In this document: positions 16,970-27,435 of the stretch, piece after piece | Numbering within the stretch: position 1 is the stretch's first letter | How the letters are laid out: the number at the start of each line of letters is the position of its first letter | Assembly: GCF_900090315.1 (NCBI RefSeq) | Contig: NZ_FMHZ01000002.1 | Location: 3,326,501-3,390,500 of the forward strand | Source of the DNA: Micromonospora citrea | GTDB taxonomy: Bacteria > Actinomycetota > Actinomycetes > Mycobacteriales > Micromonosporaceae | Direction: 5' to 3' | DNA: 64,000 nucleotides | Notes under the pieces: generated by a model | What the model was told of the DNA's origin: nothing | Seen by the model: only the letters and a program-made list of their open reading frames with translations | Database searches by the model: none | Position numbers and translations under genes: made by a program

Positions 16970-18541
16970 CTAGTAGCCGCGCCACTCCGCGCGGGCGTAC
17001 TCCAGCACGCGGGGCTGGAGCAGGGTGGAGGCCGGCACGTCGACGCGGCGGCGGTCGGCGGGAAAGGCCCCGGCGGCGGCCAGCGTCGCCGCGTCGAGGA
17101 AGTGCAGCGCCGGCGCGTCCGGCGGCAGGGCCAGGGTGGGCGCCGTCGCGCCGGGGGCGGCGAGCAGGAAGCCCCAGTCGCCGAAGGACGGCACGTCCAC
17201 GTGGTACGGCGTGGTGGCGAAGCCCGCCTCGCGCAGCGACGCCTCGATCGACCAGTACGACCGGGGCGCGAAGTACGGCGAACCGGACTGCACGACCAGC
17301 CGGCCGCCCTCGGCCAGCACCGCCCGCACCAGCGCGTAGAACTCGACCGTGTAGAGCTTCGCGGTGGCCGTCTCGTCCGGGTCGGGCAGGTCCGCCACCA
17401 CCGCGTCGAACCGGTCGGTGGCCGTACGCAGCCAGGCGAACGCGTCGGCGTGCACCACCCGCACCCGGGGGTCGTCGAGCGCCCCGCCGTTGAGCCGGCG
17501 CAGCTGCGGCTCGCTGCGGGCCAGCGCCACCACCGCCGGGTCCAGGTCCACCACGGTGACCCGCCGGACGTCGGGATAGCGCAGCAGCTCGCGTACGGCG
17601 AGGCCGTCCCCCGCGCCGAGCACCAGCACCTCGCCGCGCGGGCCGTTCACCACCGGATGCACCAGCGCCTCGTGGTAGCGGTACTCGTCGACGGAGCTGA
17701 ACTGGAGGTCGCCGTTGAGGAAGAGCCGCAGGTCGGTGCCGGAGCGCCCGGTCTCGGCGACCGACCGGGTCAGCACGATCTCCTGGTAGCGGCTGCGCTC
17801 GGCGTGCACCACCGGGTCCCGGTAGAGCTGCTGGCGGGCGGTCAGCTCGAAGTCGTGCGCGGTCACCCACGCGTACCCGAGGCAGAGGAAGACCACGACG
17901 CTGCCGGCGCCGAGCGCGACGCGCGCCCGGTGGCTCAGCTCCCGCCGGAAGACCGTGCCGACGAGGGCGAGCCCGGCCACGGCGTTCACCGCGCCGACCA
18001 CCAGCGCGCCCTTGAGCTGGCCGAACACGGGCAGCAGCAGGAACGGGAAGGCCAGCCCGCCGAGCAGCGCGCCGACGTAGTCGGCGGCGAACAGGTCGGC
18101 CACCGCGCTGCCGGCCGCCTGCTCCCGGATGCGCTGCAGCAGCACCATCAGCAGCGGAATCTCCGCGCCGATCAGCAGGCCGAGCACGAACGCGGTGGCG
18201 ACCAGCGCCGGGCCGTAGAGGTCCAGCCAGGCGAATGCCGCGTAGAGGCCGAGCACGGAGAGCCCGCCGAGCAGGGCCAGCGCCAGCTCGATGGCGGCGA
18301 ACGCGGCGGCGGCGCGCGGCTGCAACGGCTTGGCGGCGAGCGCGCCGACGCCCATCGCGAACACCATCACGCCCAGCACGATCGACGCCTGGCCGACCGT
18401 GTCCCCGATCAGGTAGCTGCCGAGGGCGACCAGGGCCAGCTCGTAGACCAGGCCGCAGGCGGCGCAGACGAAGACCGCGACGAGCACCGCCGCGCGGGAC
18501 AGCCGCCACCGCGCGGGCGGTGCCGACGCGTCGACGGTCAC
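16970..18541 (-). CDS. Membrane-embedded spermidine synthase-like aminopropyltransferase
   Basis: The 523-residue protein combines about seven membrane helices (1-230) with a C-terminal SpeE-type domain. The domain shows EVLVLGAGDGLAVRELL (nucleotide site), VTVVDLDPAVVALAR (acidic end of the adjacent strand) and FDAVVADLPDPDE (the catalytic-region Asp cluster). Spermidine synthases move an aminopropyl group from decarboxylated SAM to putrescine. The membrane-fused type is common in actinobacteria, and its true acceptor is not established. Its GTG overlaps the preceding gene's stop (GTGA), placing it last in a six-gene operon. A soluble SAM decarboxylase gene is not in the window. Confidence 0.85.
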   Translation of the reverse strand: MTVDASAPPARWRLSRAAVLVAVFVCAACGLVYELALVALGSYLIGDTVGQASIVLGVMVFAMGVGALAAKPLQPRAAAAFAAIELALALLGGLSVLGLYAAFAWLDLYGPALVATAFVLGLLIGAEIPLLMVLLQRIREQAAGSAVADLFAADYVGALLGGLAFPFLLLPVFGQLKGALVVGAVNAVAGLALVGTVFRRELSHRARVALGAGSVVVFLCLGYAWVTAHDFELTARQQLYRDPVVHAERSRYQEIVLTRSVAETGRSGTDLRLFLNGDLQFSSVDEYRYHEALVHPVVNGPRGEVLVLGAGDGLAVRELLRYPDVRRVTVVDLDPAVVALARSEPQLRRLNGGALDDPRVRVVHADAFAWLRTATDRFDAVVADLPDPDETATAKLYTVEFYALVRAVLAEGGRLVVQSGSPYFAPRSYWSIEASLREAGFATTPYHVDVPSFGDWGFLLAAPGATAPTLALPPDAPALHFLDAATLAAAGAFPADRRRVDVPASTLLQPRVLEYARAEWRGY

Positions 18542-19344
18542 CGGCGCTCCGGCGTACGCCCGGCGGGCTGCCGGGGAGCGGTCGACGCCGGACGCCCCTC
18601 AACCCGCCGGCCGAGCTGGCGATGGCGCTGCCAGAGGCCGATCGCGACGAACAGCGCGGTGAGCAGCAGCAGGCCGGCGACGCCCAGCAGGTAGCCCCAG
18701 CGGTCCCGCCACAGGTCGCTGCCGGCGTCGGGCAGCGCGGGCGGCGAGGTCGCCGGCGCCTCGGTGGCCGCCGGGGCGGGGCCGGCGATGCCCAGCTCGG
18801 CGACGAGCAACGGCAGGGTGACCGCGGCCCGGGTGACCGCCCAGCCCGGGTCGTCGAAGAGGACGTCTTCGGTGAGGCCGAACCGCTCCAACCTTTCCTC
18901 GATCTTCCGCTCAGCGCTGAGCACTTCCTCGATCCTCCACTTAGCGCTGAGGCCGATCGGCCCGCTGACGGAGAAGAAGGCATAGCCCGAGGAGTTACTG
19001 ATCATCGGGGCGTAGTGGACATTCCCGTTGACCCGCACCCAGCGGGGGCAGGCCGGATTGTCCTCGACGGACACCCCGTCGCCGAGGTTGGAGCCGACAC
19101 TGACGACATCGTCGTGCTGATCCTCGAGCTGCCAGCCGTAGCAGAAGCCCTGGCTCTGGGCGGCCCTCGCGAGGATCGCCACGGTGTCGGCCCGCTCGGT
19201 GGCGGTCGGCGGGGGGACCACGGTGCTGTCGTCGTAGTTCAACGCGCCCGCGACGCAGCAGCCCACGACCACCACCACGACGGTGGCGAGGATCGCCAGG
19301 CCCTTGCGGCGGTTGGCCCCGCCGGGCTTCTTCGCGCCCGTCAT
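18538..19344 (-). CDS. Membrane-anchored protein of unknown function in the spermidine synthase-like operon
   Basis: The 268-residue protein has a short basic N-terminus, a helix at about 17-34, an outside region of about 185 residues and a second helix near 225-245, followed by a basic cytoplasmic tail. The outside part has conserved-looking Cys residues (QGFCYGW and DNPACPRW). It also has an internal duplication of about ten residues, LSAKWRIEEV/LSAERKIEER, matched by a direct DNA duplication near 18897-18955. It overlaps both neighbours (TGATG upstream, GTGA downstream), so it belongs to the operon. I do not recognise a family. Confidence 0.7.
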   Translation of the reverse strand: MTGAKKPGGANRRKGLAILATVVVVVVGCCVAGALNYDDSTVVPPPTATERADTVAILARAAQSQGFCYGWQLEDQHDDVVSVGSNLGDGVSVEDNPACPRWVRVNGNVHYAPMISNSSGYAFFSVSGPIGLSAKWRIEEVLSAERKIEERLERFGLTEDVLFDDPGWAVTRAAVTLPLLVAELGIAGPAPAATEAPATSPPALPDAGSDLWRDRWGYLLGVAGLLLLTALFVAIGLWQRHRQLGRRVEGRPASTAPRQPAGRTPERR

Positions 19345-19766
19345 CAGCTGATCGCGGCGGCGATGATCGCGCCGGTGGCCAGGTGGACGACGGCGGAGAC
19401 CCAGACCGCCGGGTGCGGCTGCGGGTCGACCAGGATCTCGCCGAGCTTGCCCGGGGTGGCCACGTCGAGCAGGAGGAAGGCCGCCGCCATGATGACCAGG
19501 CCCAGGATCCCGTACGCCGCCGCGCCGACGATGCCGAGCACGAAGTCGTCGGCGCTGGCGGCGATCGCGGCGACCACGATGACGCCGACGCCGGCCAGGT
19601 TGGAGGCGAGCAGCAGCGCGGCGTTGCGGTTGCGCTGCGCCCAGATCAGCTCGTGGAGCTTGCCGGGGGTGGCCACGTCGACGAGGGCGTAGCCGACGGC
19701 CATCAGGACGACACCGACCACGCCGTAGGCGAGCGTGACCAGCAGATCGGTGACCAGCGTCTGCAA
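19344..19766 (-). CDS. DUF350 family membrane protein
   Basis: The 140-residue protein has four helices made of two homologous halves, each with the DVATPGKL signature (residues 30-37 and again near 101-108), typical of DUF350. The TTG start follows GGAG at normal spacing. In enterobacteria DUF350 (YjfL) lies beside a glutathionylspermidine synthase-like ATP-grasp gene, so linkage to a spermidine synthase-like gene here is a recurring theme. The molecular function is unknown. Confidence 0.8.
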   Translation of the reverse strand: MQTLVTDLLVTLAYGVVGVVLMAVGYALVDVATPGKLHELIWAQRNRNAALLLASNLAGVGVIVVAAIAASADDFVLGIVGAAAYGILGLVIMAAAFLLLDVATPGKLGEILVDPQPHPAVWVSAVVHLATGAIIAAAIS

Positions 19767-19799
19767 GGGGGACTCCAGGATCTCGTCGGGTGAGGGGGG

Positions 19800-20225
19800 C
19801 TACTTGCCGCTGCCGGGGCCGCCGCCCCGGACGGTGCTGCCACGGCCCCAGCCCCAGTGGGAGCCGACCGTGGAGTGGTAGCGGGGATAGGCGGTGCTCA
19901 TGCGCTCCAGCAGGATCACCGAGCCGGCGGCGATCGGCAGGATCACCACCGAGTCGTCGTCGTAGCGCAGGTACACGCCGCTGCCGTCGACGTACTGGTC
20001 GGCCGGCTGCCACGCGTCGGTGACCTCCTTCGCCACCTGACTCGGCGAGCGTGGCGAGGTGTAGGCGACAGCGTTGCGGCCGATGTCCCGGCTCGCCGCC
20101 CGCTTGTACTTGTCCTCCACGAAGCCGCGCGGGGAGAAGCTGCCGTAGAAGATGGCGAAGGCGGCGACCAGCGCGCCGATGACGGCGAACGCCACCCCCA
20201 CCACGAACCAGCGTCGGTACGTCAT
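19800..20225 (-). CDS. DUF4247 family membrane-anchored protein
   Basis: The 141-residue protein has an N-terminal signal anchor (MTYRRWFVVGVAFAVIG) and an outside domain containing VAKEVTDAWQPADQYVDGSGVYLRYDDDSVVI, the DUF4247 core. The Gly-rich end (GWGRGSTVRGGGPGSGK) is low complexity. Its ATG overlaps the stop of the DUF2617 gene (ATGA). Known DUF4247 genes cluster with DUF350, DUF4178 and spermidine synthase-like genes in actinobacteria. The role is unknown. Confidence 0.75.
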   Translation of the reverse strand: MTYRRWFVVGVAFAVIGALVAAFAIFYGSFSPRGFVEDKYKRAASRDIGRNAVAYTSPRSPSQVAKEVTDAWQPADQYVDGSGVYLRYDDDSVVILPIAAGSVILLERMSTAYPRYHSTVGSHWGWGRGSTVRGGGPGSGK

Positions 20226-20728
20226 CGCAGTGCCACCACCGTCTCGGTCAGGACCAGCTCGTTGGTCTGGGGGTACGCGTGCCAGGTGCGCCAGGCGAGG
20301 GTGCCGGCCGGCGGGTCGGGGCGCACCGACAGCGCGGTCACGGCGTCGGCGTCGCCGGGAAACACGCCCACCAGGGCGTACGGGTCGTCGGCCAGGTCGG
20401 CGCGGAGGGCGGCCACCTGCTCGCTCAGCCCCGCGCCGGCGGGCCGCAGCACGGTCGCCGTGAAGTGGTAACCGCTCGTCTCGTCCCGCACCGTGGCCGG
20501 CAGCTCGGGCGGGCGGCCGGGCAGGCAGGCGACCGTCTCGGTCAGCTCGGCGCCGGGGGCGCGCAGCACCACCTGGTGCGAGGCGCCGAGCAGGCGCAGC
20601 CGCAGCCGGACGCCGCCGGGCAGGTCGAGGTCGAGCACGTGCAGCGCCGGCAGTTCGCCGTCGCCGAGGGCCAGGCTGAGGTCGGCGGCGCTGGTGTCGA
20701 CGTACGGGGCGTCGAGGGTGACCAGCAT
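20222..20728 (-). CDS. DUF2617 family protein
   Basis: This 168-residue soluble protein is predicted to be rich in beta strands. DUF2617-like features include the His-containing LLGASHQVVL, TETVACLPG, and the closing WRTWHAYPQTNELVLTETVVAL. There is no signal or membrane segment, so it is probably cytoplasmic. It overlaps neighbours on both sides (TGATG and ATGA). Conserved His and acidic residues hint at metal or ligand binding, but no activity is known. Confidence 0.75.
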   Translation of the reverse strand: MLVTLDAPYVDTSAADLSLALGDGELPALHVLDLDLPGGVRLRLRLLGASHQVVLRAPGAELTETVACLPGRPPELPATVRDETSGYHFTATVLRPAGAGLSEQVAALRADLADDPYALVGVFPGDADAVTALSVRPDPPAGTLAWRTWHAYPQTNELVLTETVVALR

Positions 20729-21351
20729 CAACCCACCTCGGACTGCGGGTAGATCATCACGTCGGCGCGGTGCAGCACCTCGCCCAGCGCCACCTCCCAG
20801 CCCGCCTCGCCGTACGCCTCGAAGGAGAGCCGGGCGCCGCCGGGCGCCTGGTAGTCGTGGTATCGCATGGTGCCGTTCGGGTCGAGGCCGGTGGTGCCGG
20901 TCGCGGTGTAGCGGGCCTGGCCGGACTCGTCCCAGTTGTAGCGGCGGCCGGCGAATTCGATCGTCGGCGCGCCCGGGGTGACGGTGGCGCCCGGCTCGGC
21001 GGCCCAGAGCACCAGCTCCAGCTCCGGGTCCTCCTCGACGGAGAGCCAGCGGCGCACGCCCGCCGCGTCGTCGAGCAGGTGCTCGGCCCAGCTCCAGCCG
21101 CCCTCGACGAGGCGGATCGAGCCGCGCACCGCGTACGACGTGCCGCGGATCTCGACGATGTCGCCGGGCTTCAGCCGGCGGGGGTCGCCGCGCAGCGCGT
21201 CGGCGTCCCGGTCGCGCAGCGGGTCGACCGGGCCGGTGGGGGCCTTCGGCCGGGACCTGGCCCGGCGCAGGGCCACCACGGCGACCACCACCCCGGCCAC
21301 CCCGACCAGACAGCCCACCGTCGTCAGCAGGTACGCCACCGACCCGTCCAC
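20728..21351 (-). CDS. DUF4178 family membrane-anchored protein, first gene of the operon
   Basis: The 207-residue protein has an N-terminal membrane helix (about 5-28), a basic stop-transfer, then a DUF4178 domain: PGDIVEIRGTSYAVRGSIRL, GGWSWAEHLLDD, RRWLSVEEDPELELVLW, with a C-terminal beta region (RYNWDESGQARYTATG). I placed the start at the GTG at 21351 because GGGAGGTGG lies just upstream; a TTG 13 codons earlier is weaker. Its stop overlaps the DUF2617 ATG. Confidence 0.75.
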   Translation of the reverse strand: MDGSVAYLLTTVGCLVGVAGVVVAVVALRRARSRPKAPTGPVDPLRDRDADALRGDPRRLKPGDIVEIRGTSYAVRGSIRLVEGGWSWAEHLLDDAAGVRRWLSVEEDPELELVLWAAEPGATVTPGAPTIEFAGRRYNWDESGQARYTATGTTGLDPNGTMRYHDYQAPGGARLSFEAYGEAGWEVALGEVLHRADVMIYPQSEVG

Positions 21352-21536
21352 CGACCACCTCCCCAGGTACGTCGGCGGAGACGGTAACAACCCCGCGCAC
21401 CTGGGGAAACCTGTTGTCGATCGGGTGAGGCGGCGACTACACGGCGTGCCGGCCCGGTGAGCGGCGGCTCAGCCGCCGGGTCGGCCGGTGGGACCGTGGG
21501 GCGGAGCCGGTCGGGCGTGCCGACCCGGCGAACGGC

Positions 21537-21917
21537 TCACGCTCCGGCGAGCCGCTCCGACGCGTACTCGCCGAGGGTGGCGCGCCCCATGACGCACCCG
21601 GCGAAGGTGCCGAACGCGGCCGACTCGCCGCGCAGCGCCGTCCAGGCCGCCCGGCCGGCCGCCGGGTCGACCCGCTCCAGCAGCGTGGCGGCGTAGACGC
21701 GGCCCGCCGGGCTGCCCTCGGCGAGCAGCCGGTCGAGGTGCGCGCGTACGCCCTCGGGGTCGTCGGCGAGCGCCGCCTCGACCCGCCGGTACGCCTCGGT
21801 CACCGGCAGCAGCGTGCCGGCGATCCCGACCCCGCCGAACGCCACCGTGTCGGCCCGCCGCAGCTCGTCGAGGGCCGCCGCGAGCTCCCCGCCCTTCCTC
21901 TTCCCCATCCCGAACAT
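21537..21917 (-). CDS. Small helical protein of unknown function
   Basis: The 126-residue cytoplasmic protein begins MFGMGKRKGGELAAALDELR. Its alternating Ala/Leu helices (ALADDPEGVRAHLDRLLAEG, RVYAATLLERVDPAAGRAAW) resemble HEAT-like repeats. The ATG at 21917 has GGAAGG upstream at slightly long spacing. It sits between the DUF4178 operon and clpB on the same strand, and a palindromic element separates it from clpB. I recognise no family. Confidence 0.55.
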   Translation of the reverse strand: MFGMGKRKGGELAAALDELRRADTVAFGGVGIAGTLLPVTEAYRRVEAALADDPEGVRAHLDRLLAEGSPAGRVYAATLLERVDPAAGRAAWTALRGESAAFGTFAGCVMGRATLGEYASERLAGA

Positions 21918-21954
21918 GCCCCACCACCTTCCCCGCCCACCCACCCCCCACCCC

Positions 21955-22014
21955 GTTGATCATGAAGTTGTTGCCCTGCACACCGGCGTGTCGGGCGACA
22001 ACCTCATGATCAAC
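21955..22014. repeat. Palindromic intergenic element (22-bp arms)
   Basis: Arms 21955-21976 (GTTGATCATGAAGTTG...) and 21993-22014 pair over 22 bases with two imperfect positions around a 16-nt loop, 24 bp after the clpB stop. From memory, GTTGATCATGA palindromes recur between genes in Micromonospora genomes. It may double as the clpB terminator. Confidence 0.65.
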
Positions 22015-22038
22015 GCGCTCAGGCGGGGGTGGGTGGGG

Positions 22039-24630
<2,592 letters not shown>

Positions 24631-24675
24631 GGGCTCCCCCGGATCGGCGTGTCCACTGGGAAGGACACAACCAGA

Positions 24676-24696
24676 GTTGAGCCTATTCCGCTCAAC
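24676..24696. promoter_or_regulatory. HAIR operator (HspR binding site) of clpB
   Basis: GTTGAGC-N7-GCTCAAC is a perfect 7-7-7 inverted repeat. The published HAIR consensus is CTTGAGT-N7-ACTCAAG, so the spacing is exact and five bases of each half-site (TTGAG/CTCAA) match. It lies 46 bases before the clpB ATG. Confidence 0.85.
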
Positions 24697-24715
24697 CCTG
24701 GCCGTGTGAGCTGGA

Positions 24716-25351
24716 TCACCCGGGACGCCGCCAGCGCCCGAACTCGCCGGCGGCGGGCGGCGGGCCGGGCAGCGGGGGATCGGTCGCGGCCAGCCCCGCC
24801 AGCAGCAACGCGAGCTGCCGGCGGCGCAGCTGCCCGGTGCGCTCCGGATCCGGTACGCGGATCGCCGCGCACCCCTCCAGCAGCAGCGCGACGTCGTGGA
24901 CCACCACGTCGGGGCGGAGCCGGCCGGTGGCGTGCGCCCGCCCGACCAGCGCCTCGGTCAGCTCGCCGGCGCGGATGGCGTCCCGCCCCATCTCCTCGGT
25001 CGGCGTGAAGGTGCCGGCGAGGCGCACGGTCAGCGAGTGCACGTCGGCGTCCACAAGCCGCTCCAGGAAGCCGGCGAGGGCCGACCAGGCGTCCGGCTCC
25101 GCCAGCGCCTCCTCGGCCTCGGCGACGTACCGGCGCAGCCCGTCGTGGCACAGCCGCCGCAACAGGTCCTCCTTGCCGGCGTACCGCCGGTAGAGGGCGC
25201 TGATGCCGACGCCGGCGCGTTCGGCGACGGCGGCGATCGGCACCCGCGGATCGTCGAGGAAGACGGCGCGGGCCGCGTCGAGGATGACTTCGTCGTTGCG
25301 GGCGGCCTGGGCGCGGCGGCCCGCGAGCGGGCTGCGGGTCGGGTTCGGCAT
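24716..25351 (-). CDS. TetR/AcrR family regulator, divergent from epoxide hydrolase
   Basis: This 211-residue repressor has an N-terminal TetR helix-turn-helix (NDEVILDAARAVFLDD, AERAGVGISALYRRYAGKEDLL near residues 43-64). Its C-terminal domain (SLTVRLAGTFTPTEEMGRDA) resembles the SBI/TetR-C subgroup. It faces the epoxide hydrolase gene across 83 bp holding two related operators, so it most likely controls both itself and that gene. The last residues are Pro/Gly-rich and poorly conserved-looking. The inducer is unknown. Confidence 0.88.
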   Translation of the reverse strand: MPNPTRSPLAGRRAQAARNDEVILDAARAVFLDDPRVPIAAVAERAGVGISALYRRYAGKEDLLRRLCHDGLRRYVAEAEEALAEPDAWSALAGFLERLVDADVHSLTVRLAGTFTPTEEMGRDAIRAGELTEALVGRAHATGRLRPDVVVHDVALLLEGCAAIRVPDPERTGQLRRRQLALLLAGLAATDPPLPGPPPAAGEFGRWRRPG

Positions 25352-25366
25352 GTCGTCGAGGATAAC

Positions 25367-25387
25367 AGCGGAACGGATCGTTCCGCT
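25367..25387. promoter_or_regulatory. Perfect palindromic operator between TetR and epoxide hydrolase genes
   Basis: AGCGGAACG-GAT-CGTTCCGCT has perfect 9-bp half-sites around a 3-base centre, located 16 bases before the TetR start. Probable autoregulatory site. Confidence 0.7.
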
Positions 25388-25399
25388 CTGCTACAGTGA

Positions 25400-25420
25400 A
25401 GCGGAACGAATCATTCTGTT
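25400..25420. promoter_or_regulatory. Second, degenerate copy of the TetR operator
   Basis: AGCGGAACG-AAT-CATTCTGTT has a left half-site identical to the first copy and three changes in the right half. A TACAGT -10-like hexamer (25392-25397) lies just upstream, so a repressor here would block the epoxide hydrolase promoter. Confidence 0.6.
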
Positions 25421-25434
25421 CCGAAGGAGTCGCC

Positions 25435-26577
25435 ATGACGGACCACGCCATCCGCCCGTACCGCGTCGAGATCCCGCAGGCCAAGCTCGACGACCTGGCG
25501 GACCGGCTGCGCCGGACGCTGTGGCCCACCGACGCGGCCGGGGTCGACGCGTCGTACGGCGTGACCAGCGAGCGGGTCCGAGCGCTGGCCACCTACTGGC
25601 TCGACAGGTTCGACTGGCGGGCGGTGGAGGCGCGGCTCAACAGCCACCCGCAGTTCGTCACCGAGATCGACGGCGAGCAGATCCACTTCCTGCACGTCCG
25701 CTCCTCGCGGGCGGACGCCGTCCCGCTGATCCTCACCCACGGCTGGCCCGGGACGGTCGTCGAGTTCCTCGACCTGATCGCCCCGCTCACCGAGCCCGAG
25801 GATCCGGCGGCGCCCGCGTTCCACCTGGTCGTGCCGTCGCTGCCCGGCTTCGGGTTCTCCGGGCCGACGCGCGGCACCGGCTGGGGCTGCCACCGCACCG
25901 CCCGCGCCTGGGTGGAGCTGATGGACCGCCTCGGCTACGAGCGGTACGGCGCCGTCGGCAACGACGCGGGCTCGATGATCTCGCCGGAGATGGGCCGGAT
26001 CGCCCCGGAGCGGGTGCTCGGCGTGCACGTCACCCAGCTCTTCTCGATGCCCACGGGCGACCCGGCCGAGTTCGCCGGCCTCTCCGAGGACGACCAGGCG
26101 GCGCTCAAGCACCTCCAGTGGTTCTACGAGAACATGTTCTCCTTCAACGTCCTGCTCAGCCAGCAGCCGCAGACCCTGGCGTACGCGCTGTGCGACTCCC
26201 CGGTCGGGCTGCTCGCCTGGAACGCCCAGCTCTTCGGGGAGAGCCTGGACTTCGACTTCGTCCTGGCCAACGTGGCGATCTACTGGCTGACCGGGACGGC
26301 CGGCTCCGCCCTGCGGTTCTACTACGAGGACGCCCACGCCCCTCGGCAGGCGAGCGAGCCCACCACCGTTCCGATCGGGGTGGCCATGTTCGCCGGTGAC
26401 TTCCAGTCGATCCGACGCTTCGCCGACCGGGACCACGGCAACATCGTCAGCTGGAACTCGTACGACCCGGGCCTGCCGGCCGGCGGCCCCCGCGACGCCG
26501 CCGGGCACTACGCCGCCCACCAGGCGACGGACCTCCTGGTCACCGACGTCCGGGGCTTCTTCGCCGGCCTGAGCTGA
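25435..26577 (+). CDS. Epoxide hydrolase (EHN domain, alpha/beta hydrolase)
   Basis: The 380-residue enzyme should open epoxides to diols. It starts with the EHN domain (YRVEIPQAKLDDLADRLRRT, WPTDAAG), followed by an alpha/beta-hydrolase core with oxyanion motif HGWPGTVVEF near residues 102-111 and LPGFGFSGP. The nucleophile Asp is in VGNDAGS, where GGDWG is more usual. The catalytic His is in the C-terminal GHYAAHQATD. AAGGAG precedes the ATG. The divergent TetR regulator and shared operators suggest induction by its substrate. The physiological epoxide is unknown. Confidence 0.9.
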   Translation: MTDHAIRPYRVEIPQAKLDDLADRLRRTLWPTDAAGVDASYGVTSERVRALATYWLDRFDWRAVEARLNSHPQFVTEIDGEQIHFLHVRSSRADAVPLILTHGWPGTVVEFLDLIAPLTEPEDPAAPAFHLVVPSLPGFGFSGPTRGTGWGCHRTARAWVELMDRLGYERYGAVGNDAGSMISPEMGRIAPERVLGVHVTQLFSMPTGDPAEFAGLSEDDQAALKHLQWFYENMFSFNVLLSQQPQTLAYALCDSPVGLLAWNAQLFGESLDFDFVLANVAIYWLTGTAGSALRFYYEDAHAPRQASEPTTVPIGVAMFAGDFQSIRRFADRDHGNIVSWNSYDPGLPAGGPRDAAGHYAAHQATDLLVTDVRGFFAGLS

Positions 26578-26592
26578 CGCCGCCCCGCCCCT

Positions 26593-26622
26593 GATGCCCG
26601 CCCCGCCACCGGGGCGGGCATC
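26593..26622 (+). terminator. Hairpin terminator after the epoxide hydrolase gene
   Basis: A 13-bp perfect stem with a CCAC loop (arms 26593-26605 and 26610-26622) begins 16 bases after the stop. Confidence 0.75.
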
Positions 26623-26977
26623 GGCGTCCGGGCGTGCTCGCCGTCAGCGGCGACATCGACGCCGCCGAGGCGACCACGCGTCCCGCTCGACCGTCGACCT
26701 GGCGCCTGAGCGGGCGACGCGCGACGAGGCCCCGGCCCGACCCGACCGTCGGTGACGCGACGATGTCGCCACGCTGCGTGACCGAGGTCGACATTGGCAC
26801 GCAGGAACTACAGCGCCGCCCCGCCGCCGGCGGCCCGGGCGTTCTGCCAGGTAACCGGGTTTCAGCGGGTCGTCGGGTAACAGATCATCGCCATCGCCGC
26901 GTTGACCGCCCGCGCCAATCCGCCGGATCATTTTCCCGCGGCTCGACGCTAATGGCGCTCACCGTCCGTCAGCAGCG
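26623..26977. other. Gene-free stretch
   Basis: No credible gene lies here. A short plus-strand frame near 26634 has a weak VSGDIDAAEA resemblance to STAS-type proteins, but it then loses all similarity and lacks a ribosome binding site. The right part leads into the promoter at 26978. Confidence 0.4.
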
Positions 26978-27006
26978 TTGACCCATCGATAGTCGCCGAC
27001 TAATTT
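26978..27006 (+). promoter_or_regulatory. Sigma-70-type promoter of the small secreted protein
   Basis: TTGACC (26978-26983), a 17-base spacer and TAATTT (27001-27006) match vegetative -35/-10 elements unusually well for this genome. Transcription would begin near 27013, about 48 bases before the ATG, leaving room for the GGGGAAA ribosome binding site. Confidence 0.65.
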
Positions 27007-27060
27007 TTCCTCGACGGAAGCGCGTTGGGCTTCCGCGAGGAGAATGCGGGGAAATCGAAA

Positions 27061-27435
27061 ATGGCAGTTTCGCCAAAGGTCAAAGCGTCCCTCGTGACTG
27101 CGGCCACCGTCGGACTCGCGTTGGCGGCGACGCCGGCGAACGCGCTGGCGGCACCCAAGGCCGGCGGAGAGACGGCGACCGCGACGTCCACCACCGCGGC
27201 GACGAGCTCGTGCGGGACCGGCCGCGTCGAATCCATCGCCAACAACCTCCCCATCCGCGCCTGGGCTTCCCACAGCGCGCCCGTCATCACCTGGGCGCAG
27301 AAGGGCTACCAGTACAACTGCGATCAGTTCGACCCCTACACGCTCGGCGACCGGTACACCGCCTGCGGCGTGAGCAATGCCAATGGCTGGCTCTGGATCG
27401 CCTTCAACGACGGATCCTGGGGGTCGCCTACATGA
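27061..27435 (+). CDS. Secreted SH3-like protein, C-terminus altered by a probable frameshift
   Basis: The 124-residue product as read has a signal peptide (MAVSPKVKASLVTAATVGLA, cleavage near NALA/APK). The mature domain resembles small bacterial SH3-like proteins (NLPIRAWASHSAPVITWAQK, GWLWIAFNDGSWG). It stops early at GSPT. One extra G in the G5 run at 27419-27423 would continue the frame as VAYMTCLKDV, ending at 27455 and restoring a fourth cysteine. Either a real indel or a sequencing slip is possible. The ATG at 27061 is chosen because GGGGAAA precedes it and the signal peptide follows directly. Confidence 0.65.
   Translation: MAVSPKVKASLVTAATVGLALAATPANALAAPKAGGETATATSTTAATSSCGTGRVESIANNLPIRAWASHSAPVITWAQKGYQYNCDQFDPYTLGDRYTACGVSNANGWLWIAFNDGSWGSPT

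Noticed and set aside
26634..26981. STAS-domain protein gene near 26.6 kb
   Set aside because: A brief VSGDIDAAEA resemblance is not followed by any STAS pattern, and there is no ribosome binding site.
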